Shown piece after piece: positions 12,172 to 61,602 of a stretch of 64,000 nt of DNA. Source of the DNA: Macrostomum hystrix. Taxonomy: Eukaryota; Platyhelminthes; Macrostomidae. Numbering within the stretch: position 1 is the stretch's first letter; each line of letters opens with the position of its first letter. The notes beneath the pieces were generated by a model. That model was given only the letters and a program-made list of their open reading frames with translations. It did not search any database and had not been told where the DNA came from. The DNA lies in the NCBI GenBank assembly GCA_950097015.1, contig CATNEN010000003.1:4945501-5009500 (forward strand), read 5' to 3'. The translations under genes and the position numbers were made by a program.

Positions 12172-13077
12172 TGATTACACCTGCCCCAATCGGGCCAGAT
12201 GTGCAGCCGACAGCACAGCCGCAGCTAATGCGCGGCGCATCTGAAGGCTGCGTACAGCTGTTCAGTCCATGGACTGGGGGGACGCCACACCCACCTTCAA
12301 TTATCCCAGCTGATGCTGGTACGCATTTAACAGCTGGGTGAACTGAAGCAATGCAGAGTTAAGTGTCTTGCTAAAGGACACAAATTGTTCCAGTGGAGTC
12401 AGGAATCGAACCCCCGACCTTCAAGTCGTGAGTCCGACGCCCTAACCACTAGGCTACAACCTCTGTATTCTCATACAATGTAACAGCTTCCAGAATCACA
12501 AAACATCATCATGGTCGAGATATTCAACGATTCTCAAAAACCGCAATTAAAGGCATCATTTTTCTGCTCATAAAATTTTATCATATTGTCATATTCTTTA
12601 TAATATTGACATACCATGGATTCGCCATAGAGGTGCAGAGCAATGTTAATTTCTTTGTCAACAGGGTCTTCAACCAAAATCGCTGAATATCTCGCCGATG
12701 CTGACGTCATATGGCTTTATAAGTTACTTCCTAGTTACGGACGGAAAATTGGTCTAGCTAGAACAGCGCCTGGTTTTTCGTGTTTCAATGGGCAGAACGA
12801 CTTTTATTCACCTGCTACGATTTTAGCCCCTGTTTTACCTCTTCGCAAACCCAGTTAATTATTTGGATCAATTTTTCATCTTCGACAGGCAATCTACAGT
12901 ATGCTAGGCGCTGACGAGTCCAATGTCGACATGTCGCCGGAGGCTCGAACCGCCGAGATCTTCGACAAGATGGACGACAACGGCGACGGCGTCCTATCCA
13001 GGGAAGAATTTATGAAGGGCTGCATGGCCGACAAGCAGCTGTACTCCATGCTGCTTGCTGATGAGCCAGCTGAGTAG
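9682..13077 (+). CDS. Neuronal calcium sensor family protein (visinin/recoverin/neurocalcin-like), 3 exons
   Basis: Exons 9,682-9,795, 11,249-11,521 and 12,889-13,077 join in phase 0 to 576 nt (191 residues), the usual length of this family. The protein would bind calcium and switch membrane targets through an N-terminal fatty acyl group. The first EF-hand is inactivated by the family's DCPSG motif (residues 40-44). EF2 (76-87, [12 protein letters not shown]), EF3 (112-123, [12 protein letters not shown]) and EF4 (158-169, [12 protein letters not shown]) keep all calcium-ligand positions. Gly2 is present for myristoylation, but residue 6 is Gly where Ser is preferred. Donors are GTGAGT and GTGAGC; acceptors are GTCAG and GACAG. 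The stop is TAG; an ATTAAA lies about 140 bases downstream. The exact paralogue cannot be told by eye: EF3 resembles neurocalcin and recoverin, while three active hands suit neurocalcin or NCS-1 better than recoverin. Confidence 0.93.
9850..10150. repeat. 32-bp tandem repeat in intron 1 of the EF-hand gene
   Basis: About nine copies of a 32-bp unit built from CGGTCATTACCCATTCC and CAGTTCATTTCTAAT. Small changes occur (ACCTATT, ACACATT). The last unit breaks down near 10,140. It starts about 55 bases after the exon 1 donor. Confidence 0.92.
10655..11170. repeat. 18-bp GAGATAGAGAGACAGGGT minisatellite, locus 2
   Basis: Same family as the array at 7,811-8,886. It opens with about a dozen nearly perfect 18-bp units, then GAGAAATGGTGAGATAGGGT blocks alternating with 16-bp units. 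It lies in intron 1 of the EF-hand gene and ends about 80 bases before exon 2. The order of unit types runs from homogeneous 18-mers to mixed units. Confidence 0.95.
11622..11930 (+). mobile_element. tRNA-derived SINE, family A, copy 1
   Basis: An internal RNA polymerase III promoter is visible: A box TGGCAGAGCGG (matches TRGCNNAGYNGG) and B box AGTTCGATTCC, correctly spaced. A tRNA-unrelated body follows (GATGAGAAAGTCAGGGCAGA, GTGTGCGTGTG), with an (ATT)n tail. A second copy lies at 54,733-55,099 and a truncated third at 61,949-62,022. This copy sits in intron 2 of the EF-hand gene, about 100 bases after its donor. It lacks about 55 bases of the body present in copy 2. Confidence 0.88.
12144..12473 (-). 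mobile_element. tRNA-derived SINE, family B, full-length with target duplication
   Basis: Read on the - strand: A box TAGCCTAGTGG, perfect B box GGTTCGATTCC, a body with TTTAGCAAGACACTTAACTC and a GCTGCGGCTGTG motif, and a (TTA)n tail. A 10-bp direct repeat, TACAATGTAA, flanks it (12,134-12,143 and 12,474-12,483). This supports insertion by target-primed reverse transcription. It lies in intron 2 of the EF-hand gene. Head-only fragments of the same family lie in VPS8 introns 6 and 7. Confidence 0.9.
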
Positions 13078-15301
13078 ACTAAAATCGACTTCGAAACAGT
13101 TTCTATTCCCCTTAGTTATACGTCCTAAATATTTCCGCACATAGTAAGTGATTCGTAACATCACCGTTTTTTGTTCAAGTTCTGTGTGCAAAGTTTTGAA
13201 TTGGCGCCAAGAAATTAAAACAAATGCGAAATAATTTATACTTCCGACAAAAGAAAACTATAATTATTAAGAAAAACGTTGTACTTAACAGTGTATATCG
13301 CGTCCTTTATAGTTTATACACTTAATTGCAATTTGAAGGTCAGCAAAAGTGACAATATTTTTGCGTTTCAATTAAATTTTAACAGTCCGTTTTGTTGTTG
13401 TGGACGGCCAATTTGCTTGCTCTCAATGTTGTGCTCATTGTGCTTTAATTATTTACAATTGGTAAGTTTGTTTGTGTGTTTAAAACGTGTTACTAATAAT
13501 TTATCGATAATTACCTATATATTTCCTCTCTATCCTTTACTCCCATGCAGGGGAGCTAATTAATTCATGGTACTAGACCGAGAGGTCGCAAGTTCAAATC
13601 TCAATCAGCCACAAAGAAACGCAGCTTGTGTACTGCATGTACCATGACCCGATGCAGTCTATTAGCTGCGGCTGTGTCATGACGGGCATGCGTTCTATTT
13701 TGATCTATTCAATCCCTGACACCTTAATCTTTACCCTGCAGGTAGGCATATGTCACATAAGAATTGGCATCAACTCGATTTAGTAAAAGGAAGTCTAAAG
13801 CTTTTATTATTCACATGCGATTCAATTTATTGTTTATGCAGACTGCTGAGTTTCGAAAACCGAGTCGTAAAAGTACAATTTAAAACTAAAAAATTTGAAA
13901 AAAAACGATATTCTAATATTAATAAAAAATCGTAAAAAATCTTTTTTTTCATTACTTTAAGGCGTGAACAAAAACTTTTTTTGAACTGTCTAAATAATGA
14001 AGCAGTTTTTGCATCTTTTAAATCGAATGCACCTAAAATATTATAATATTTGATTTGTTTACCTTGACAAAAAATCATATATTGACGGGCAAATGTTGAG
14101 GGATTTACAAAAGTATCAACAAATTGTAGTGTTATTATAATTGAGTTAAAAAGACTGAATTATAAAAAACTGTCGACGATAGTTATTTAAACGGCTGTCC
14201 TATAACTAGAATGACATAAATTCGTTGTTCCATACTGCATTTCATTCTATATAGTTTTCGCCACCGAGTTCGTCCGTACTGCAAAATAATGCATATTATG
14301 AATTCAAATCACAGTAGATGAAAATTCTTAGGACGATTGGACGAAAGAAAATCTTTTTTAACCAATTTAAAATTTTGAAAACGTCTTTTTATATTATCTA
14401 GTCTCATATCTAACACTAAGAACTAACACTATAGTATAGAAAAGTATATTTATTATATTCCTTTGCGTTTTAGTAAACCCACGAAACTACTTTATGCAGA
14501 TTGCTTTGCAAGATATTGACAGTAAATCTACTTACAGTGCTAATCAAGCTAGGAATTAATTTCAAAATATTTTCCTTTAATTTTCGACTAATACGCATTG
14601 GATGGGATTTGACACCTCTGTTTTCCAAAAACATCCCGAATATAACATGCAAAAGATTCGCATATTTATCCTGCGATAACATGTTATCGTGTTACAATTA
14701 CATTATAATTTATTATAAATTATTAATTATGTCATTTTTTATTAATGAATACTTTCAGCGGCTTGAAATATAAGTCCAAATACTATAGAAATGCAAAACT
14801 ATAACAATTAGACATACATCACAGGACCTGCAAAGTAACACTGACATGTAGTAACAATAAGCTAGTTACAATTTATACGTTTGCTTTCACGATTAACTTT
14901 CATAGAAGCTCGAATTCTGTAACACGGTAACATGTTATCGCAGGAAAAATATGCGAAACTTTTGCATGTTATATTCGTGATGTTTTTGGAAAACAGCCCT
15001 CGGATTTAAGCACTGCTTGCTGGACTTCAGAAAGCAAAATATTGTAACCCTTTTATTAAAAATCATAAAACGAAACATGTTTTTTGTTAAGATAAGTAAA
15101 TTTACCTTTCCTTTTAGTTATCGTTTTTTGTTCTAACGGTTGCTTTCTTGGCAGGAATTTGGAAGAAACAGTAAGATAGATTTTCTTAGAACGCATTTTA
15201 GGAACAGTCATAAAACTGCATCAATCTTTTTTATTGTTTAATTCTGCTAACATTAATATATCAGTCCAAAATATATAAAAAAACGTATCAACAATATACT
15301 G
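13078..15301. other. AT-rich intergenic DNA between the EF-hand gene and VPS8
   Basis: Very AT-rich, with short open frames only. At about 13,573-13,720 is a degenerate + strand SINE-like piece: a B-box-like GCAAGTTCAAATCTC and the ATTAGCTGCGGCTGTG motif shared with SINE family B. An inverted-repeat element at 14,618-14,996 is listed separately. A TATA-like TATATAAAA lies near 15,271, only 30 bases before the VPS8 ATG. I saw no other gene. Confidence 0.55.
14618..14996. mobile_element. Candidate MITE: 79-bp terminal inverted repeats
   Basis: The left arm (14,618-14,696) begins CTGTTTTCCAAAAACATC. Read on the - strand, the right arm (14,918-14,996) begins CTGTTTTCCAAAAACATC as well. The arms match over about 79 bases with a handful of differences, including the palindromic AACATGTTA core. 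The 221-bp spacer is AT-rich and has no meaningful reading frame. No convincing target duplication was found, so the exact ends and superfamily are open. It could also be a simple inverted duplication. Confidence 0.72.
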
Positions 15302-53392
<38,091 letters not shown>

Positions 53393-53569
53393 TATTGACG
53401 TCAGGAAAAAATACCAAATCCTAATTCGAAATCCCCAACTTGGAGCTTGTATTCGAAATCGTATCTCATTGTTTAGCCTTCTAGATCTCGATTCAGATTT
53501 TTTACGAGTATCTGTCGAATCGTGTGCCTAGAATCCCAAATCACTGTCAGAAATTTAGGAGCCCAAATC

Positions 53570-54160
53570 CTAGTCCCGTAAGGGAAATCTCAAATCCTAA
53601 ATCCCAAATCCTTAAGCCTGAATCTGAAATCCCAAATCCTTAAGCCTGAATCTGAAATCCCAAATCCTTCATCTCGTATCTGGAATCCCAAATCCTTCAT
53701 CTTGTATCTGGAATCCCAAATCCTTAATCTCGTAACTGAAATCCCAAATCCTTAATCCTATGTCTGAAATACCAAATCCTCAATCCCGTAGCTGAAATCC
53801 TAAATCCTAAATCTTAAATCCTGAATCTGAAATCCCAAATCCTCAATCCCGTAGCTGAAATCCTAAATCCTAAATCCTAAATCCTAAATCCTAAATTCTG
53901 AATCTGAAATCCCAAATCCTCAATCCCGTAGCTGAAATCCCAAATCCTTAATCCTATGTCTGAAATACCAAATCCTCAATCCCGTAGCTGAAATCCTAAA
54001 TCCTAAATCCTGAATCTGAAATCCCAAATCCTCAATCCCGTAGCTGAAATCCTAAATCCTAAATCCTGAATCTGAAATCCCAAATCCTTAATCCCGTAGC
54101 TGAAATCCGAAATCCTTAACCCTATATCTGAAATCCCAAATCCTTAATCCAGTAGTTAAA
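53570..54160. repeat. Degenerate tandem repeat downstream of VPS8
   Basis: Irregular units of about 14-30 bp built from AATCCCAAATCCTTAATCC, CGTAGCTGAAATCC and TAAATCCTAAATCC. Similarity decays on both sides, and loosely related words reach 53,410 and 54,380. It begins close to the VPS8 stop codon, so the 3' UTR may run into it. Confidence 0.85.
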
Positions 54161-54732
54161 ATCTCAAAGCTTAAATTTTTTATTCAAAATCCTAAATCCT
54201 TAATCACTATTCGAAGCCCCAACTCTAAAACTCGAATCGGAAAAATTACTAATCTGTAATCCTGTAACTGAATTCCTAATCCTGTATTAAAAAATCTATA
54301 TCGATCGCTAATCCTGTTACTAAAATCCCGAATTCCAAAATTAAATCTAGAACCACTTATCATGATCTTATATCGGAAATTCTTCATCCCAGTTCTTCGT
54401 CCTTCGCTTTTTTATTTATTTTTTTAGACTAACGAATGTACTCTTTGTGATTTATTATTTGTCACTGTCAGTCTAGATTGAAGTCAGTGATTATTACTTG
54501 TTTAGAATCTAAAATTTTGATCCTAATTTTTTAAGTAGCTGACGTTCTATGTTAATTTCGTATCGAGATTTCCAGAACAATGCTAGGAATATATTACTTG
54601 TTTCGCCTAATCATTGCCATTATAGTTATAGCTTCAACCTACTCGTAAAATGCTTTTCTTGCACAATCAAATCACAATTGCTATTCCTGGAATTAATTAT
54701 GTACGCTGCTGTTTACATAGCTTCATACAAGT
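54161..54732. other. Intergenic DNA, no gene seen
   Basis: AT-rich sequence between the degenerate repeat and a SINE. Only short open frames are present and no family is recognised. Confidence 0.5.
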
Positions 54733-55099
54733 TAGGGGGGGTGAGTGGCACAGTGGTTAACGCGTTTGCCTCTCGCACCAAGGTCCCTGAGCTCGATTCC
54801 GCGGCGAGGCCGCATTCATTTGGGGCGCAGCCGCGGAGAGAAGGCTTGGGTGCTTGTCGTGCAATTTTACGCCCTCGAGGGCCAACCTCCAAGGCACAGT
54901 GAGAGTGTACACTGCCTGACGATGAGAAAGTCAGGGCAGATGTACACACTCTGTGTGAGCGTATGCCTGCATATACAGTATCTGTGTGCGTGTGTACTCA
55001 GGAGAATGGGCAGAATTGCCTCGTCGCTGGCTGCTGGTCTAGGGTCACGAAATGTTGTGCCATGACCCGCAGCCCTCCTGCTATTAATATTTTTTATTA
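54733..55099 (+). mobile_element. tRNA-derived SINE, family A, copy 2
   Basis: A box TGGCACAGTGG and B-box-like GAGCTCGATTCC, then a body sharing GATGAGAAAGTCAGGGCAGA and GTATCTGTGTGCGTGTG with the copy at 11,622-11,930, and a short AT-rich tail. It carries about 55 bases (around GCAATTTTACGCCCTCGAGG) that are missing from copy 1. It is probably the fuller form of the family. Confidence 0.88.
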
Positions 55100-55699
55100 G
55101 CAGGCAGATTGTTAGATACTTGACAGTAGAACTGAAAAGTGTCAGAAAATCGTGTCTTATCATATAGCAATCATGTCTAAGTTTACAGCATACACAGATT
55201 CGATCTTTGATGTTGAAAATTTCTGCTTTACGAGTGTAATCTAGCCAATTTTTAACATTTGTTTACCAAACTCATTTGAGTGATCTAACTCCAAGCCGCT
55301 ATATTAATTGCAGTTTTCATTGCAGCCTTCTGATTTTGGTAACCAAATCGATATTTATTTAAGTTCTAGCATGCTCTAGCACTTTTGTTAAACTTTTCTA
55401 TTTGCTTTTTTCTGTTTTCTGCAAGAACTGCATACGAGAAATGTCTTTTGATCAAATACTGAAACTAAATGCATAATGATTCTTTCTTTATACTCGTACC
55501 TACTAAATGAACGTGATTAAATAATAAATGAAAGTGTTCGCGGAAATAAAAGATGATAATTTCACTAAGAAATTCATATTTATTGCTTTTTTGCTTCATT
55601 TAAAAAAATTATTGTTGTATAATAACAAAATTACAGTATAGGCCGACTTTTCAGGCAATCTTATTGTTGTCCTCGAGAACGTGTTTAGGCTTTTCTAGA
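55100..55699. other. AT-rich DNA upstream of the MPV17L2-like gene
   Basis: Single-copy AT-rich sequence. No gene, and no clear promoter motif beyond general AT-richness, was found. Confidence 0.45.
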
Positions 55700-56987
55700 A
55701 TGTCTCGCTCTGATCCTTCAGAACTTCTCATTCAGGTGCTTCAGAACGTCTTATTCAGGTGCTTCAGAACTTCTCATTCAGGTTCTTCAGAACTTCTCAT
55801 TCAGGTGCTTCAGAACTTCTCATTCAGGTGCTTCAGAACTTCTCATTCAGGTGCTTCAGAACTTCTCATTCAGGTGCTTCAGAACTTCTCATTCAGGTGC
55901 TTCAGAACTTCTCATTCAGGTGCTTCAGAACTTCTCATTCAGGTGCTTCAGAACTTCTCATTCAGGTGCTTCAGAACTTCTCATTCAGGTGCTTCAGAAC
56001 TTCTCATTCAGGTGCTTCAGAACTTCTCATTCAGGTTCTTCAGAACTTCTCATTCAGGTGCTTCAGAACTTCTCATTCAGGTGCTTCAGAACTTCTCATT
56101 CAGGTGCTTCAGAACTTCTCATTCCCGTCCTTCAGAAAGTATTTTATGATCATTTGGAGCGTCCTCGTTCGTGTCCTTCTTAACGTCTCCGTTCCTTCAG
56201 AACTGTTTCTTAAACAGTTGTATGGTTTTCAATAATTCTAAATCTAATACGAGCGTAAACCTGTTGTTCCTCTTTCCAGTTTCGCAGGTTAGGCCGTCTA
56301 CGCGCTGTCTTGCGACTCAGTCGGCGTCGCGTTAACCGACTATTCACTAGGCACCTGCTGGCCGCCAATTGCGCTGTCTGTGGCGCCAGCTCGTGCCTAG
56401 GCGACATCATTAGTCAGCACCTGGAGTTGACTAATGCCAATCGCGAGGTAGCTATAAATTCGGCGAGCGAGAGAACTGCGCTTCGCAGCAATGAGAGACG
56501 ACGGACGTATTTTTGGGGTCGAACTGCGACAATAACATTGTGCGGGCTAATGCTGGGCCCAGTGTCGCACTATTGGTACCTGTATTTAGATCGCCGATTT
56601 GTTGGTCGTAGCGCACGATCAGTGGCCTATAAGCTTCTATTTGACACGCTGCTGTTCTCGCCATTGTACATCGGTCTGTACGTTGTGTCTTTGGGCATTT
56701 TGCGCGCATCGTCTATGGAAGAGATGCGGCGAGATCTGGTTGAATCTTTCATTACTATTTATAAATATGAAGCCACAGTTTGGACTGCGCTGCAATTGGT
56801 CAATTTTTACTTCTTGCCAACTCATTGGCGAGTTGCTTTCGACAATCTGGTGTCTCTGGGTTTCGACGTTCTTTATTCTTATAGACTGAATCAAAGGCAA
56901 AATCAACAGTCTAATACATTGCAAGATGAGAAACTTTCTGATCGAGAAACAGCTGCAGATGTGATTATAGTTCACAAGAAACACTAG
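55700..56987 (+). CDS. MPV17L2: MPV17L2-like Mpv17/PMP22 family membrane protein
   Basis: The main exon (56,280-56,987) is open for 235 residues after a good acceptor (TCTTTCCAG). It matches MPV17L2, an inner-membrane mitochondrial protein linked to mitoribosome assembly in mammals. Signatures: GPVSHYWYLYLDRRF, a hydrophobic LLFDTLLFSPLYIGLYVVSL segment, and NFYFLPTHWRVAFDNLVSLG near the end. The basic start (FRRLGRLRAVLRLSRRR) suits a mitochondrial targeting region. The start codon is uncertain. I propose a short first exon 55,700-55,735 (MSRSDPSELLIQ, ending CAG before GTGCTT), which is phase-compatible and gives 247 residues, but its donor lies at the edge of a minisatellite. Human MPV17L2 has 206 residues; the extra length is in the polar C-terminal tail. 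Confidence 0.8.
55720..56130. repeat. 23-bp tandem repeat before the main MPV17L2 exon
   Basis: About 17 copies of a 23-bp unit, GTGCTTCAGAACTTC plus TCATTCAG, with GTTCTTC variants. It is open in all three + frames over 110-161 codons. The unit contains TTCAG followed by GTGCTT, so every copy carries both an AG and a GT splice-like dinucleotide. It lies in the proposed first intron. Confidence 0.93.
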
Positions 56988-57572
56988 CTTGAATTAAATA
57001 TTTATTTATGACCTAAAATATGCGAATAATTGTCCAACTCGAACTCTCCCACTCTTTCGGCTTTTGATTTATTTCATTTTATTTCTATTTTCTTTTTAAC
57101 TTTGACATTGTTTTGTGAATATTATAAAATAGCGTTGAAGGCATTTATTTTTTTCAAACTTTTTGTGGTCAAATTTGCGAAACATTAATTTATGCTTTCT
57201 CAACTACTTTGCATTGCTCTTTCGACAGAAGTTGGTTTCAAGGCTTTGACGGCATTTAAGAAAATAAATAGTTTATTTCATCTGCAACGAAACTGCACAG
57301 TTAAAAAATGCAATGCGGAACGAATCATTTTCTTCTACTTTTACGCCTGTACGAACAGCATCGTGCGGTTTTATCGCATTCATTATTGATGAATCAATCG
57401 CAAACACAAAGCGAACTAATTCAACTATATAGAATTTTAATGTTGCACGTTAATATAAAAATTCGTGACTTTCTCCGGAGCAATAAGAATAAAACGAAGA
57501 TACAATAAATTAAGTAAAAAAACTATATACTAGAAACAAGAAGATTTAATTTATATTATAAAAACGTTTGTC

Positions 57573-57578
57573 AATAAA
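57573..57578 (+). promoter_or_regulatory. Candidate polyadenylation signal
   Basis: AATAAA followed within 30 bases by T-rich sequence (TTTTATTGCTTTATTGTG). It is about 590 bases after the MPV17L2 stop. Another AATAAA lies near 57,504. Which one is used, if either, cannot be told. Confidence 0.3.
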
Positions 57579-58163
57579 AATCTGCCTTTTAAAGTTTTAT
57601 TGCTTTATTGTGTTTAATTATTTCCTTCATGCTATTTTCTGTGATACTTATTCGTGACTACTAATATATAGACTACACCGCAAGCGTTTACGGAATTGTT
57701 AATTTTATTTTTGCCATCATTTATCTAAAACACTTTACCGTTTTAAATACTAGGGTAAATTTACCTGAATTTTCATTGATTTTGTGCTGTGAGGCCGCCT
57801 AAACGTTTGATGTGATTTTCAACTATACAATACATACATGTTCATTGAATTGCAAGGCCCATGCAGAATTTTACCTGTAGCAATCTCTATGAATCGTATT
57901 CTTTTTAGCTGCCACGAGTTTTATTATTAAGGTAGGGCCTAGTCTTGCAGCTAAATCCTTTTTTGGTTTTTGTGTTATTTAGCTAACTAGCTCTTTAAAA
58001 TATAGTCACAGTATATTTTCAGTTTTCAATAGATTGTAAGCTAGCTAGCTATTGGCAAAATGCCAAGATGAAAGTAGGCAATTATTAGCTAAGGGCTAAG
58101 TACTAATATACTGTACTAATTACAATAGATATAAAAATCGGCGATTTTTGTATCTAGTTTGAG

Positions 58164-58620
58164 TGGTCCCAGGTTATTTCGGTGACAGTCATTTCGGTGA
58201 CAACTCAAGTCATTTCAGTGAGACAATTAGTCAGATTGGTGACAACTATTTTTGCACCTAAATATGCTAAAAACTGCCTTCCATTTTAACTATGCACACT
58301 TATAAAGTATTAATTAAATAATGCTATAAGCATTAATAAGAAGCTGCATCACTCTGATTAAGTCTGGGTTTTACTTTAAATGAGTTGAATTATTAAATTA
58401 TTAAATGAGTAGTCAATAGTTTCAATAGTTATTTGTTCCTAATAAAATGTGTATAATAACCATTTTTCAAGTTTTGGATTGACAAGGCAAGTGCAGGCTT
58501 TAAGCAGCTGCTGGATCGTGGAAGGCTGTTTTCTCAGCATATTTAGGTGCAAAAATAGTTGTCACCGAACTGACCAATTCTGTCACCAAAATGTCTTGTC
58601 ACTGAAATGACCTGGGACCA
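58164..58620. mobile_element. Candidate MITE with about 100-bp inverted repeats and 6-bp target duplication
   Basis: The left end begins TGGTCCCAGGTTATTTCGG. The right end, read on the - strand, begins TGGTCCCAGGTCATTTCAG. The arms continue imperfectly for about 100 bases to a shared stretch ATTTTTGCACCTAAATATGC. Both are flanked by TTTGAG (58,158-58,163 and 58,621-58,626). Within the arms GGTGACA is repeated several times. The 457-bp element has no coding capacity, so it would need a transposase from elsewhere. The superfamily is not recognised. Confidence 0.82.
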
Positions 58621-61602
58621 TTTGAGTTAGCAAGTATAAAAGTTAGTATGGCTATGTAGTCTGTCTGGCTGGTTGCCTTGCTAATTCCAAATATCCTTGA
58701 AGGTCCCTTAAAGGGACCCTCTTAAATTAGGCTAGATAATGTAGCTAGGTAGTGCTTATAGCCACAGTACTGTGCCAAAAACTTGCAAACTATTGCATAT
58801 TGGCACAAAAGAGTATAGTCTATATGGTCAGGCTCCTATATCTTCTTTATTATGCCATGGTAATTTAGGCAAAGCTCAAGTTTGCTTAATTAACTTTACT
58901 GTTGCAAAAGTTTGTTTGGAGTAAGAAACAAGTCATTTGCTAGCACAACTTTGGTTGCAACTTATGCAATGCTGTACAGTAAATTAAATTTACAAATTTG
59001 CTTAAAACAAATTTTCGTACGTATATATTTTTGTTACTTTTTTTGCTTTTTGTTATATTTCACAAATGGAAACACACTTCAGGTTTATTTTTTCATGTAT
59101 TTTTTATATTAAATGTCTGTTTAAAATATATTATACTATTTGATACTAACCATTGTAATTTTTCCGCAATTCTAGGCATCCTTTTTTATTTGCATTATTT
59201 GGTATGGAGCTTTGGGGCCAGTTTTTCACTTGGCATGATTTGGCATAAAATGGAGAAAGCATGCCAGATTTCTTCCAGCATATGGCCAGCATAATCCAGG
59301 CCTAAGGCATATAAGTTTGAAAATGTGTCATTTATTGATATATTTTGTAACATGTAACAGTATTGATGTTTTGATGTTACATGGTTCCTTTGTACTAAAT
59401 ATTGCCATACACAATTTGTATTTAACACTTTCAAAAATCATTTTTAAACATTTTTTATCTATCACAACACTTATATAACAAATGCGAGAGCCTATTTTTG
59501 TCTACTCTTCTATTAATAAGAGAGCCTTATTACCATAGTACCATAGGCATTGCAATAGTCTACAAGTTATAAGTTATTGGCATGGCATTTTGGCCATAGT
59601 CTAGATCATGTTTGGTGTATGCCTAACTAAAATTTTTAAGTGTTTTTTGTATGTTAAAGAACTAGTCATTGAATGCTAACTGTCAAAATTGTTGCTTCAG
59701 TGTACACTAACACACTCAATTCAAAACAATAGAAAAACTAAAAATGAACAAAAGCCTAATCAGAAGCAAAATCTTCCGTTGCAACATTGATAAAATATTA
59801 TATAAATTTATTTATTTGAAAAAGCAGCATATACTTTGCTTTACCTACTTATCACAATAAAAAAATCTGGCAAACTTTATTTAAAAGTTATTTCTTATTC
59901 TTATTTTAAAGCTTATTTATGACTTACTAATTTTATTTAACAGTCATGTAAGTTCACTTGCTACTTGTACTTGGTGGTTGTGTGAATTGATTTGGTATAC
60001 TAGATTTATCTGCACATGCCAGATTAAAACTGGTTTGTATGCCAACTTGATTTACTTGTACAAATGTATGCCAACAGCCATTCAAGACCAAATATAAGGT
60101 CACAGTCTGGTCTATAGTATGTTGGTACTAAAGCAATAAGTGTTGCTTAAATCCATAGTTAAAACCATGTAGTATCTGCCCAAGATTTTGGTGTGCACTG
60201 GTGTTTTTGCCCTAATGGAGCGAATAGAACAAATCCGCAATTGCTATATATCTAGAGTCTGACTCAATGTATTTGATTTCACGAAAAAATGCTGAAAGAC
60301 CTTTTTGATCTCTGTAGTGTATTTCTAAAAATAGAACAGGTACATGGTGATTTCGCAAAAATATGGACGCATATACCATTTTTTATCTCTGTAGTGTATT
60401 TCTATAATTAGAACAGCTAAGGTTGTCTTTTTGCACTCGGGCACTGCGGAGCAAGGGCGCACTGTTTGTTATACATCTACATACTTACAACAACTTTACA
60501 CACACAAGGCTACGTGGACAGGAATTTCTTTCACAATTTTTTACAAGCGTGCCAGATGCTGTCTGCAAAAACCCCTATTGGCTCCAATAGGGTGTTTTTT
60601 GGTGCACTGGTGTGCACATTTTTCTTCAAGGAAAAAGCACATTCATCAAGTAGTGAGCAATGAAAGATCACTATGATCATGATCCATAGTGCCAAGTAGC
60701 TGACCTATAATAACTTTTGTGTTACTCATAGTAACTGTTCTCTATACTTTAGCTAGTATCTGCCTATGCCACTCGTTTTTTTCATCTCCCAAAAATCATT
60801 TGGGCTATTGACCATACTCCTTTGGCTGAAACAATGACAGTAAGTTAACACATCAAAATAATCAATGTATTTGTTTTGAAATTCATTGTCAATTTTTAGA
60901 TAATGCATCTAGTTAAGGCAGAATAAAATAATTTAGCTGCTTGTAATTTATTTTATAACATTATCTAAATTATTATTTTTTAAACAAAACCCCTTAGTAT
61001 GTAAAAAAATGTTTTACATGTTCTTTAAAATGTATTTTTAACAAAGTGTGCACTAAATGATAAATAAAAAATAAAAAATTCTAATAGTCAACTAACTTTT
61101 AAGCTTTTTGAGATTAGTTTAATAAATGTATATATATTGTTTAGTTTCTATTCTCTAATACAAATACATGTATCAAGACTTTAAAGTGTATCTTTTAAGG
61201 TGCAAAGGGCCAAGATTTTCCTATGTTTAGCCTAGTGTTTTCCTATACTGTCCTCCTATAATAATAGTTTATTGCACATATGTGTCATTTACAAGGTATC
61301 ATCTGTATCATCCTTTTTTCTGATCAACACTTCCCTATCATTATCTTTCAGTGTGGCACATGTGATACTGTGGTCACCTCTAAGAGCAAACCAAATGCTT
61401 TGGCGATTGTCCCCTTGGCGATTTGGGTGAAACAAGCCAAATTAAAAGCAATTAAACATTAAACATTGCTACTTGCTACATATAAATTGTAGTATAGTGC
61501 CTTCTCTGCTTATAACAAAATCAAGCTGTGCTAATTCAAAATTAAACTGCTCAGTGTGCCAGTCTATTCTTAAAATTGAGTCCTTTACTTGCTGACTTCA
61601 TT

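Larger units (their letters stand above)
56988..61602. other. AT-rich intergenic DNA with one MITE candidate
   Basis: About 4.6 kb with no exon-like sequence and only short open frames. It holds the inverted-repeat element at 58,164-58,620. Near 60,302 and 60,380 a block of about 37 bp is repeated in direct orientation (ATCTCTGTAGTGTATTTCTA). At 60,567-60,600 a hairpin has 9-bp arms CCCTATTGG and CCAATAGGG around CT. GGTGTGCACTGGTG-type words recur near 60,190 and 60,597. Confidence 0.5.

Noticed and set aside
12643-12858. 71-codon frame in intron 2 of the EF-hand gene as an extra exon
   Set aside because: Exons 2 and 3 join directly in phase to give the standard 191-residue protein. The frame shows no family similarity.
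55664-56235. Three overlapping frames of 110-161 codons as a repeat protein
   Set aside because: They come from a 23-bp unit that is open in all three + frames. The real coding sequence begins after the acceptor at 56,279.
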